Position numbers and translations under genes: made by a program
Assembly (NCBI GenBank): GCA_023213395.1
Contig: CM041465.1
Coordinates: 20,584,001 to 20,648,000 of the forward strand
Direction: 5' to 3'
DNA from: Cycas panzhihuaensis
Taxonomy: Eukaryota; Cycadophyta
Length of the DNA stretch: 64,000 nucleotides
The notes under the pieces: model-generated
Database searches by the model: none
The model's input: the letters and a program-made list of their open reading frames with translations, nothing else
What the model was told of the DNA's origin: nothing
Shown here: piece after piece, positions 11,622 through 21,610 of the stretch
Layout: each line of letters opens with the position of its first letter
How positions within the stretch are numbered: position 1 is the stretch's first letter

Positions 11622-13677
11622 TGGACACACGTCTATGGGATAGATACCTAACTAAATAGGAATGGTAAGAGCGGTTGGTAATATGATCAAGAAAGGGACC
11701 TATAAGTAGGGCAAGTACCACGCAGGGTGCCCCATGTGCCGAAGTGCGAGTTCGAGACCTGCAATGGAATATAGCTACCAAAGGGTGATCCCCCCACTTC
11801 GAACAAGAGGTAAGGAGGTGTAGGGTTAGCCTGGGTTGACCTAAGGGAAGGATCCTCCCACCCTTGGATGGCTGAAAGAGGAAGGAGAGGAACCTTCAAG
11901 GGTTTCCCTAGAGCAACAGGAAACAAAGAAGGATAGGCAAGTAAGTGGCCTATGAACGGGGTCACCTTGGTTATCCGGCTAAGGGGGAACCAAGAGAATG
12001 CAAGAGAGATAACCCAAAGGAATGGGTCAAGGTGTGCCTAAGAAAACTAACCAAATACATAAATGACAAAGAGGGAAGGAAGCTTGCACAGCAAAAGGAG
12101 GGGAAAAGGAGAGAGGGAAGGTTTCCTAAGACCTTTTCCTACGGCTAAAGCAGGTGCAAGCAACAAAGTAAATAAAGTATAAACCAAAAGTAAGGTTGAT
12201 TTCCTTTCAATTTCCAATGAGTTAATTACTACTTATGTAAAGGAAATTCAAAAGGAAAAGGTGGTAGGGTGGAGTGAAAGCGTGTACCCGGGCCGGAAGC
12301 GTGTCTTGATGGTAGTGCTTCGACAGGACACCCAAAATTGCTCCATAAGGTGCGACAGTCGTGGAGCATCATGACGGATCAGAATGAGGGGCTCCCTTAC
12401 CTTCCCCGGAAAAATACTAAAGTATAAAACCAAGGAAAGAAAGAGACCAAATACTAATAATAAATGAAGTACGAAAGTACAGCATGCATGGAAGCACTTA
12501 CCGACAAAGGGACAAATGGAGAAAGGTCCTTTACGCTTTCTAGACACCTGCAAGTAAATAGCAACCTCCCCCTTTCCAAAGAAAGGGTACTGACATGCAA
12601 TGGCAAGATCCTAATAATACATATCTATGTGAAACAAATATAAACTTAAACATATATGACTTAGTATCAACACAATGATGATAATACGTAAAGGAGGACA
12701 ACCCAAGCAAATGGAAAGTAACCGGTAAGCCTCAGAGTGGCCCACCTCCCACAAACAATAACCCCAACCTCCCCCAAAAGCCACAAGGCAATGAGGGCAA
12801 GGCTAAGAAAGATGGCTGGAAAACAATAGCAAGAGAGTTAAAAGGAGTTGAAGAAGACCTATGGCAAGCCAGGGTGCTATGAAGAGCAAACCATGCTGCC
12901 AGGAAAAGAGTTGGGCAAAGAACAAGTGGTCGAGACTTATGTGAGTTGCCTCGACCTAAGTACAAGCCCTCAAACTAGCACTGCAATGTGTGACAGCACT
13001 GATTTCAGTGGCTAAGGAATGCCCAACAAACCCTTGTTTGAGTGCCAAGGATAGCACGAGGCAAGAGGAAAGGTTTGGAGGGCTAAAAGCCGCTTGAGGA
13101 GCGTGGAATCCACCCAGCTCTCTCCCAAACCCTATGCAACCCCTCTTTGCTGCTGCCTTGAGCAACAAATGCAGGCATGGAGGCACCAATAACAGGAGTA
13201 AAATAGCCCAATACAAAGAGGAAAATAACCTCCAAAAACCCAAGCAAGAGGTCAAGCAAGATAGGGCATCAATTGAATAGGAAAATAACTCAAATCAATG
13301 AATACCTAAGAAGAGGAGGAGAGGCTCTTGCCTCAGTCAAGGGCTGGTAAGGAGAGGCTAAGAAATCAGCCCAAAAGCTATGGTGTAGTAGGTTTGGAAC
13401 CCTGCTAATGGAGTTAGAGGAAGAACACCTACACTTGGAATGCTTGATGGCTGCCCGGGCAAGGATCCGCTGAGATTTCTCCAAAGGGACCCTCTCCAAG
13501 GTGTGTGAAGGGCTGGGAAGATGTCCTAGACACACCAAAAGAGAGCTGGGCACTGGAGGAGAGGCACAGGTCCTATAGCAGCAGCAGGGCAGTAGAGAAT
13601 AGTAGAGCATAGAGTGGTTTCCTTGAGGAGCAATTCAAATAGTGAGCAAAAAGTTCTCAAAAATGAGTTAATGATGA

Positions 13678-13685
13678 CTTAAATA
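13678..13685 (-). promoter_or_regulatory. Putative TATA box of T2 LTR promoter
   Basis: The minus strand reads GGGTTGGGTATTTAAGTC. The same box is kept in the 5' LTR of T2 (33608-33615) and is degenerate in T4 (TACTTAAG at 58962-58969). The position inside the LTR and conservation across copies suggest the element's own promoter. Confidence 0.55.
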
Positions 13686-13823
13686 CCCAACCCAAACCCT
13701 AAAGTGAGCGATTAGGGTGCAGTTGGCAGTAAGTTAAGTCACAAGACATGTGGCAGTTTCATAATAAATGTGAAATTTCCATGGCAGATTTTAAAAAATA
13801 AATTAGAATAGTCATACCACCGT

Positions 13824-13847
13824 AAAATCTGTGGTACCACAGATTTT
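13824..13847. repeat. 24-bp perfect palindrome in T2 LTR, centred on GGTACC
   Basis: The half-site is AAAATCTGTGGT followed by its exact reverse complement. It lies about 140 bp upstream of the LTR TATA box in element orientation. The same spot is an imperfect palindrome in the other T2 LTR (around 33760-33783) and more decayed in T4 (around 59108-59131). Other GGTACC-centred inverted repeats occur in intron 1 of the PMD-like gene. Confidence 0.7.
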
Positions 13848-14335
13848 CTGGCGGTACCACGAAAATCGCAGCGGTATTCACCCGGAGGCAAAACCAAGCC
13901 CAGCCAGCCAGTCTAGGCTGTGGGCAGATGACAAAAAGGGCCAATAGGGGGCTAGGACAACTACTCGAGGGTAAACAAGCTAACAAACAGGTCCAAAAGG
14001 AGTAAAAATAGGATTCAACGATGTGGCAAGTTCACCAAATAATGACGGGTCATCACACGGGCAGAGGTGGCGCAAGGCAAGTGGATCCTGGAGCGAGGAG
14101 GGTAGAATGCGGGAAGTGGAGTGGCCACCAAGGTGGCACACTTACTGGGAGTATGCCCCTGCTATAGTCATCATAGGCTGAATAAGTGTAGACGAAGGCA
14201 AAGTCGCCTACAAGGCCACAAACATGCAAACATGCAAGCAAACACTCATCAAAAGAAAGCGATGATAAGGTGAGAAACATACCTATACTTACCTGAGTCA
14301 ATAATTCCATATCCATTCCCGGAAGTTGGGAAACA

Positions 14336-14350
14336 TCACTTATGGCGTGA
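14336..14350 (-). other. T2 polypurine tract position (degenerate)
   Basis: The minus strand directly before the 3' LTR reads CGCCATAAGTGA. The equivalent in T4 is a clear polypurine tract, AAGGGGGTAG. Here it has lost its purine run, so it is assigned by position only. Confidence 0.4.
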
Positions 14351-14749
14351 GCCTCGCCGCTTGGAAGCTTGGTGCGATGGCAAATGCTAGCAACACCACT
14401 ATCAGTAGCACATGTGTATATAGATATATCAATCAAGATCATAACAGTAGGCAAGGATGCTGGCAAGTGTCGTGGCGGAACATGTGGATACGAAAGTGGT
14501 AGTAGAGACAACATAGGGGCTGCCTATGAGCCACCTAGGAACCAACTGGAAAAATGAGAAAGGCGAGGGGGCTACCCCCACCATAAAAGATGTAGAAGGA
14601 CATTCATAATCAAGTAAAGGAGTAAGCACAGTGAGTAGTCGCCATAGTTTAACCTCATTAGCGGCTAGGTTTTGGAGGTGCGAACAGGTCACAAAGCAAA
14701 GTGTAAGACAACCTGGGGCTTGGGTGACAGCGTGGCCAGATAAGCCTCA

Positions 14750-15214
14750 GGGACGGTCAGCAAGGAGAGAAAGGCGACGCCCAAGGATGAGGCAAACGAG
14801 ATTATCTGCCTTAGCATTGAGGGCCCAAGGGATATGCTGGATATTGATGGAAGAGAAGTGGGCCAGGAGAGATCTGGTAGCGGAAGCAAGAGTCCTTAAG
14901 TGAGGGCATCGCACTTGGTAAACCTAGGTGAGATGAGACACCACAACTTGAGAGTCGCAAAGAAAAATGATGGATCTGTGATGGAAATGGAGAGCATCAA
15001 TAAGGGCTTTAATAACAACTGTATATTTGGCTTTGTTGTTAGTAGCCTCTGGAAGGAAGATCCCAAAGCATAGGAGGTCGTGTCCAGAAGGGGTGCGGAG
15101 GATCCATGCAGCGATAGAAGGTCCAGGGTTACCGTGGTTTCCGCCGTTGGTAAAGATGTAGATGGACATGGGTGATACAAAGTCCTGATAGTTAATAGAT
15201 AATGGAAGCAACAC
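14750..15214 (-). pseudogene. T2 archaeal-type RNase H (aRNH), catalytic residues lost
   Basis: This is a second RNase H, distinct from the one fused to RT. It reads MSIYIFTNGGNHGNPGPS, then ATNNKAKYTVVIKAL, then LCDSQVVVSHL, then, after a stop, ALNAKADNLV. In the intact family pattern the first motif is FTDGGS and the second is NNEA, with D-E-D-D catalytic residues. Here the first Asp is Asn and the Glu is Lys, both explained by G-to-A on the coding strand; the third and fourth Asp remain. The T4 copy keeps all four. It lies about 4 kb downstream of the INT C-terminus and roughly 400 bp from the 3' LTR, so it is not fused to RT or INT. Confidence 0.82.
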
Positions 15215-15688
15215 TCAAAAGGCAAGCAAAAAGTGGCCATGAAGGGTAGGAGGACCTAGCAATGAGGTTACCTAGGGTGAGAGCAAGCGGTCCGATCACC
15301 AGCAGAGAGTGGTCAGAGGAAAAAGCCTCATGGGGCATCAAAACGTCACTTTGGAAAGAGAAACATACCCCCAGATGGGGGAGCATTCCCTTTGGGGGCC
15401 CCAAGAGTGAGAAAGGACTACAGAAACGAGTCCAGGGCGACGAAACAAGCCAAACGAGTATAAACTTGGGCATGCACGGGAGTGGCATGTAAAACGAGAT
15501 GGAAGGGCCCAGGAAAAAAGTGCAAAAATGAGGCACCATAAATACACCTGCGAGAAAGCGCAAAAAGGGGCACCAAGAGAGCACAACAGGTGATAGGGCC
15601 AGAAGGCAAAGGCGATTAGGGAAATAAGACGGTCTCAACAGCTATCACGGAGCAAAAAACGGAAGAAGTACCCATTGGGACCCCCGCC
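15215..15688. other. Segment between aRNH and antisense-gene promoter; conserved open frame of unknown meaning
   Basis: On the minus strand a mostly hydrophobic open frame (15192-15638) has a matching frame in T4 (60478-60849) with shared words such as FVAL-like and EAFSSDHSL. Many amino-acid differences separate them, so this may only reflect shared DNA without stops. I cannot assign a function. It could be leader or intron sequence for the aRNH transcript. Confidence 0.35.
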
Positions 15689-15696
15689 TATATAAG
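15689..15696 (+). promoter_or_regulatory. Putative TATA box of the antisense PMD-like gene in T2
   Basis: The plus strand reads GCCTATATAAGGAAAT, a near-consensus plant TATA box, 167 bp upstream of the proposed ATG at 15856. The same sequence is at 60975-60982 in T4, also 167 bp upstream of the matching ATG. The surrounding 150 bp is also conserved between copies. Confidence 0.65.
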
Positions 15697-15855
15697 GAAA
15701 TCAAATAGAAAATGGATTCATTTTCACCAGCTCTTGTGAGAAACCAGAGCCATTCCCTTACACAGTGGAGCGTCGCCCAACTTCATAGGCACACAAGGAG
15801 AGATCGTACCATTGGATCAGAGAGTAGAGAGAGCGAGCGGGATTGATAGGACAAG

Positions 15856-18242
15856 ATGGCAACAGCGAGACCGGATCCAGTGAGTGGATGTCACTAAACC
15901 CAACTCGTTTCGAAGTTTGAATTTCATTGGTTTTTTTGTAATTTTTATGTGACTTTAGTAATTAGAGACCTCTCGGAGTCTGAATCAGACCAAAAAAGAG
16001 GTGGGGACCTGGGCATTAGGGAGCCCTAGTCCCGGTGGGCCCCACAGGGTCTACCAGAAGAATTTTTTAATTTTTCGGGGCAGAAATCCCCCCTTTTGGG
16101 GGATTGCCATTCGTACCGTGGCAAAGATCGCGGTGCTGCGATCATTGCTGCGGGGCCCGATTATCATGGGACCTAACCTAAACTTAGTGGTACCGCTAAG
16201 TTCAACATGGTACAAAGACAGCAAAGGAGAAAAAGATATAGAAGGGCTAAAAGAGCCTCAAATCTCAGACAGAGAGAGTTGAGAGAGGGTAAGGAGTGAT
16301 GATAACTGACATGAAGCTAACTTTGATCATTTTTGATGTGGACAGGCTATCATCATAGTGGATAACCGTGAGAATGTAGGTATGGCCGTGTTGAGTTACA
16401 TGGAGATGGCGTCATAAGAGGACAGGGAGATCCTACAGAGGTGTGGCCTATACAAGGCCCTCAAGACACCTCAGTATGCATTAGATCAGAGGTTGCTGGT
16501 CGACATTGTATCCCATTAGGATAGGAGGAGACATGTATTCCACCTACCTCAGGTAGGTGATGTGACAGTTACACCGAGGGACATACGGCGGATACTGGGA
16601 GTACCAGCGACAGGGAGGCCAGTGAGACTGGGGACGTTGCTTAGCACTGAGGCAACACACAGGGAGGCAACCCTGTTCTTCACAGGAGCTGATAGGTGGG
16701 AGAGGAGGGGAGCTCCCCTCTAGACCATACTGATGTTAGGGATTCCTTAAGTGAGGAAGTTGGTTATACTATGTGTTCTATTTCAGATTTCCTAGAAACA
16801 GAACTATAGGGTGATACCGAGTGGCTGGTTGGATGCAATACGTCACTGCGAAGCCGGTGAGAGGATGGACTAGGTGACCCTGATAGTGGCAAACCTCGTC
16901 ACCTAGCTAGACACTATCAGGATGGCCAGCAGAGGTGAGTTATCATATAGCACACTGCTATAGTGTTGGTTTTTCGATAATTTCATGGCAGTGGCACTAA
17001 TGGGGGGACCACACCCCATCACAGAGCGGGCCCGAATGGTCCACAAGTGGCAGACTCAGTTAAGAGGGATAGAGGACTGGGCCCATGTCTGATGATCAAT
17101 GGAGGCGACATCACTAGACCTCCTCACCCTACCAGACTATGTGGCAGAGCCCTATAGGACGGTGAGGTGGGACAATGATGGCGAGGCAGGCGGGGCAGGA
17201 GCGCCCACAGGCGATGATGGTGGAGATGATGGAGGAGATGGGGCCAGCCCATCATGACCTATAGGAGAGGAAGGTCCCTCAGGGATGGCAGGAGGTATAG
17301 AGGATCCATCTAGGTCTGCCAGAGGAGAGGCAGGCCCATTAGGAGCACAGGGGGCCCATGACCAGGGCCCACAGGCTACGGATCGTGAGGGGATCCGAAG
17401 GGATGACAGTTAAGCCAGTCCCTGTGAGGAGGGAGGCCCAGGTAGAGGAGGTGCCTGAGGATGAGGCACTCGCAGCTGGTGGAGAGCCAGGAGGGGAGGA
17501 TGTCACACGACTAGAGGAGCTGGTAGCCACAATAGGTGAGACCTAACCTTTTCCAGTGTCGTTTGGCATCTAGATAGATATTTGATTTGGTTTGATTACG
17601 GTACATGGTGAGATACACACTGACACATGGCATGTTGTATTCGCAGGTGCAGTAGAGATCTAGAGACTAATAGATGTTGTGGTGAGGGAGATATTCCCTT
17701 AGGTATATGTAGAGGGGCAACCACCCATCCAGGCAGGAGATAAGCCTAGAGTGGCAGGTGCCTACATGGAGGCATTCGCCCCGTTGATGAGGGCGAGGGA
17801 CATATGGGCTGCAGAGTCCCAGGAGCACACGGCATTCTGGGGACAGCTACAACAGGAGTGAGATGAGGTGAGGTGCAAGAGGGATGAGCTACATGAACGG
17901 GTGTAAGCCCAAGAGGTGCAGGGCAGAGCAGGCGGAGATGCTGAGAGCAGAGTCCAGATAGCGGTACTCACAGAGCACCTCAAAGTGACGGAGGAGGGAC
18001 TTCGAGGAGAGAGGGATCATATCCAGGCCCGATACGATCAGCTGGTGGCACAGATGGCATCGAGATCAAGCTGGAGCAGGACGCAGACCCACACGATGGT
18101 GATGACCTCAAGACAACTGTGAGATGAGGGGAGCAAGGCGGGCAGCTCGCGAAGGCCCAGGAGGAGCCTCAAAGGGATGTGGTCCCCAGGAGAGGGATCA
18201 CATGGACTAGGAGATGGTACCCCAGGAGCGGGGTAGTAGTAC
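15856..18242 (+). pseudogene. Plant-mobile-domain (PMD)-like gene carried antisense inside T2
   Basis: Proposed model: exon 1 at 15856-15879 (MATARPDP), intron 1 at 15880-16345 (GTGAGT...GACAG), exon 2 at 16346-17535, intron 2 at 17536-17646 (GTGAG...CGCAG), and exon 3 from 17647 to about 18242. Exon 2 stays in one frame for about 900 bp, interrupted only by stops explicable as CAG, CAA or TGG decay, and carries QRCGLYKALKTPQ, LLVDIVSH, then VFHLPQVGDVTVT and ILGVPATGRPVRLG. This matches the PMD family pattern (W-R-x-E-T-H-x-F-H-L-P-x-G-E-x-T-x-T then L-G-L-x-x-x-G). A Gly/Asp/Pro-rich linker follows. Exon 3 is Glu/Arg/Gln-rich and probably coiled coil. A frameshift lies near 17345. PMD proteins in plants are nuclear and often transposon-linked; a role here is unknown. 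Confidence 0.72.
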
Positions 18243-18890
18243 CATAGGAGATGTATATATTGACTCTAACAGGGGAAAGCATGGGCCTCCAGGGGGTCAT
18301 ATATAGGATCATATGATTGTACCCCCCCTGCAAGGACACCAGCTTCCCATATGTATGATGTAATATGATTTTGGATGTATATATATATGGGGTAATTGGA
18401 ACCCCATTTAGACATGAGATGCTGTGTATATATCATATGTGTATGACATGTATGTTTATTTTGTATGTTGTAAACGTTATGCTGTGAATATTTTATTGTA
18501 TGATGCACACATTCCCTTCCATGTATGGCTATATATCTAACCGGAGCACACACACATGTTGTGAGTGGAGATGACAAAACATGTACGAGGTTAGAGGATA
18601 GAGCAAAGACATACGCTCACGAAAGAGTATAGCGTAATATCTGAAGGAAAGCAGAGGCGGTGAGAGAGGAGCGACGATGCTCCAAAGCGTCGTCCTAATT
18701 GGGGAATGCCCAAGCAGGAAGACAAAAGTTCCTGAGAGGGTATGGGAATGCAGGTTTCGTGGAAGGAACCAGAAAGAAGAAGAAGGATCCATCTTAAATT
18801 GCCATTCTACCTGTGGTTGGGAAGAATGGGGACAACCTAAGATGGTAGTTTAGGCTCATTTTGGAGCAGGGTGAAGGGATCGCCAAAAGA
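18243..18890. other. T2 spacer between the antisense gene and integrase end
   Basis: No coding feature I trust. The left part is probably the 3' untranslated end of the PMD-like gene and contains a short (TA)n tract near 18378-18388 that is greatly expanded in T4. The right part (about 18560-18890) follows the INT stop on the minus strand and would be a pol 3' untranslated region. Open frames on the minus strand here have no recognisable motif. Confidence 0.5.
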
Positions 18891-20030
18891 TCATATGTAA
18901 AACTTCTTTAGGAATCTCCCATTAATGGCTTTTTCAAATTCAAGCCCTTCTAATGTGGCTATCTTGTAGGCACCATTACCGAGGGATTTGATAATGACGA
19001 AAGGACCAACCCATTGGGGTTTGAACTTGGTCAAGCGATCATGGAGATACTCGAGCTTGAGGATGTGGTCCCTAAGAAACAAAGGACAGGAACGAAGATG
19101 TTTATTGTAGGTCCTTTTTGAGTGAGCTTTGGATGCCAGGTTGCGGCTAAGCGTCTCTCATCCAAAGCCTCGAGGTCTAGAAGGTGAGCCTAACGGATTG
19201 ACTCTTCGTCGATGAGACCTCGAAGGGAGACTCGCAAGGAGGGAATCTCCACCTCCAGCGAGAGTACCGCCTCGGTACCATAGACCAGGGAGAGCGGGGT
19301 CATTCTCATGGCAGAACGGATAGAGGTGCAGTAAGCCCATAAAGCGGAGGGCAGCTGAAGGTGCCAATTCTTTTGGGATTGAGCAACGGTTTTCTTGAGA
19401 ATATTGACTAGAGTCTTATTGAAAGACTCCACCTGGCCATTTGCCTAAGGGTAGTAAGGGGAGGAAGTCTTGTGAGAAATTTTAAACTTCTCACAAAGCT
19501 CATCCATCTCCTTATTACAGAAAGGGATTCCACTATCAGTGATTAGCGCATCCAGAATTCCAAAATGGCAAATGATGTGCTGGTAAATAAACATGGTAAT
19601 CATTTTACTAGGGGTAGTGATCAAGGGGATGGCATATGCCCATTTAGTGAAATATTCTATGGCAGTCAAGATAAACTTGTGCTGCGACGACGAAGGTGGG
19701 GAGATAGCCTTGATGAGGTCTAGTCCCCACTAAGCAAAAGGCCATAGTAAAACTATGGAATGCAGGGCCTCGGAAGGTACATGGGAGATGTTGGCATGTT
19801 CCTCGCACCGCTGACACCTTAGGGAAAAGGCATGAGCATCCTTGAAAAGGGACGGCCAGAAATAGCCCATGCGAAGGATCCTCTGAGCCATCGATTGGCC
19901 CCCAAAGTGACCTCCACAAATATCATGGTGGCATTTGTGAAGCACCTGGTCAGCTTCATTAGTAGTGACGCAGCAGAGGAGGATCCCATCGAAGGACCTC
20001 TTGTACAATACCTCATCCATGAGGAGGTAT
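18891..20030 (-). pseudogene. T2 integrase
   Basis: From right to left: the zinc-binding module with H-x3-H and C-x2-C (KCHHDICGGHFGG, then LRCQRCEEHAN), the core motif ILTAIEYFTKWAYAIPL, then LITDSGIPFCNKEMD, then NGQVESFNKTLVNILKK, a late core stretch MTPLSLVYGTEAVLS, and a GPF/Y-like C-terminal module QWVGPFVIIKSLGNGAYKI (18891-19082). In the first core motif the catalytic Asp is replaced by Glu (family pattern A-x-D-Y-F-T-K-W); the second Asp and the Glu are present. Most of INT shares one frame with RT and RNase H. The C-terminal module is in another frame. No chromodomain is visible, as expected for Tat. Confidence 0.87.
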
Positions 20031-21610
20031 TACCTAGCAGAAGTCTGGATACGAGATCTAACTTTACTACTAGCATCGGGGTGGTATTGTTGCTATTTAA
20101 GATACCACACTATATCACCATACCATTCATTGTCAATGAATGGATAGGGAGAGACCTCCTAAATCGTCAGGATAAACTCATCAAGGAGAGAGTTGTTAAT
20201 GGGGGCACCAAAGGAGTTAGGGATAGGGGCGTCTGCGAGTTGCTTGGCCACTACCATTCCCTTCTTTGATTTCTGGTTGACGATATGGAGGTCGAATTCT
20301 TGAAGTAGGATGGCCCAATGACCGGCCTTACCCGTCAAATCTGAATGAGTCAGCAAGTATCGTAAGGGATTAGATTGAACGATCACCTTGGTGGTGTTGC
20401 CAAGTAAGTAGTATCTGAACTTCTTGGTCACATGGACCAAGGAGAGGCACTCCTTCTCGGCAGGGGAATAGTTAAGCTCAGTAGCTACGAGGGTGCGGCT
20501 AATGAAATATATAGCTCTCTTTGTTCCTGAGTCATCCTCCTAAGCTAACATAGTGCCCAATGACTCATCAGTCACTGAGGTATATAGGACGAAGGGCCTA
20601 TCGAATCGAAGAGGTGCCAATGTAGGAGCGGAAGCAAGGGCTTCCTTAAGTCCTTCAAAGGCCTTTTAGGTCTTCTCAGACTAGGCAAAAGGAGCTCCCT
20701 TCTTCAATAGGTTCATGAGGGGTTTAGCACTCATAGCGAAGTCTGCTAAGAAGCACCTGAGAAAATCGAGCCTTCCTAGAAATGACTTAATCTGTCATTG
20801 AGTTTTAGGCAGTGGCATGTCAAGGATTGCCCTGACCTTGTTAGGGTCAATCTGAATTCCTTGTTTGGACATAAGGAATCCAAGGAGTTTACCCGAGATA
20901 ATGACAAACACACACTTGAGTAGATTTAGACTGACGTGATACTTATAGCATCGCGAGAAAATGGCATGCAAGTCAGATGGGTGATGGGTCCTGATGCGGG
21001 AGAGACCCATCATATCATCCATGAAGACCTCCAATGTGTTATCAATGAGGTCATGGAAAATGAAATGCATGGCTCTTTGGTAAGTAGCGCCTACATTCTT
21101 AAGACCAAAGGGCATCACCTTGTAGGCGAAGGTACCCCAGGGTGTAGTGAAGGTTGTCTTGTGGCGGTCTTCAAGAGAAATCTGAATCTGGTTATAGCCA
21201 AAGAAGCCGTCCATTAGAGACATGACTTTAAATCCAGCGGTGTGATCAATAATTTGATCGATAAAGGGTAATGGGAAGTTGTCCTTAGGACAAGCATTAT
21301 TGATGTCACAGAAATCGATATATATATAGATTGGCCCATTCTTTTTAGCAACGGGGATAATATTGGAGACCCATTTAGGGTAGTCAATGGAAGTGATAAG
21401 CCCAACATCCAAAAGCTTCTCAACCTCCATCTTGACAGTGGCTGAGAGCTTCGGGTGAAGGGGATGCTACTTCTGGTGCACAGGGCAAGCGCCAGGAATG
21501 GTGATGAGGTTATGAGTGACAATGGAGGGGTCAATTCCCTTCATGTCAGCATAGTCCCATGCAAATATGTCTCGAAACTCCTAGAACAGAAGGGAGTATC
21601 CCTTATCTCA
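20031..21610 (-). pseudogene. T2 reverse transcriptase and RNase H
   Basis: The long open part 20795-21430 (211 codons) holds most of RT: EVEKLLDVGLITSIDYPKWV, INNACPKDNFPLPFIDQIID, SLMDGFFGYNQIQIS, TTPWGTFAYKVMPFGLKN and the catalytic box F-M-D-D-M, then LLGFLMSKQGIQIDPNK. Upstream, in the same frame, is EFRDIFAWDYADMKGIDPS (about 21590). RNase H is at 20159-20740, with KFRYYLLGNTTKVIV, LTHSDLTGKAGHWAILL and VNQKSKKGMVVAKQLADAP. A one-base loss near 21610 separates this frame from gag-PR; T1 has no break at this point, so the break is a mutation rather than a programmed signal. Confidence 0.9.

Larger units (their letters stand above)
11622..14335 (-). repeat. T2 3' LTR (2714 bp)
   Basis: It starts TGGACACACGTC and ends GGGAAACA. 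It pairs with the 5' LTR (2707 bp without R2). In the first 400 bp or so I count about two dozen substitutions between the pair, essentially all transitions, plus a 10-bp gap near 11977. Minus-strand landmarks are a TATA-like box at 13678-13685 and a 24-bp perfect palindrome at 13824-13847. Open frames across 12248-13610 are not conserved as protein and I read them as chance. Confidence 0.92.

Noticed and set aside
12248-13610. Several minus-strand open frames of 75-106 codons in the T2 LTR, repeated in the other LTRs
   Set aside because: They recur because the LTRs are repeats. They show no domain or codon-level conservation and shift between copies.
15262-15492. Separate plus-strand gene upstream of the PMD-like promoter
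   Set aside because: Short, not preserved in T4, and upstream of the TATA box.
17339-17983. Minus-strand open frames opposite the PMD-like gene
   Set aside because: Ser/Ala/Pro-rich shadows of the GC-rich plus-strand coding exons.
11622-18800. A 7-kb LTR shared by T2 and T4
   Set aside because: The T2 5' LTR ends at 34265 with a matching GGATT duplication, fixing the LTR at 2.7 kb. The remaining similarity of T2 and T4 is internal 3' sequence.
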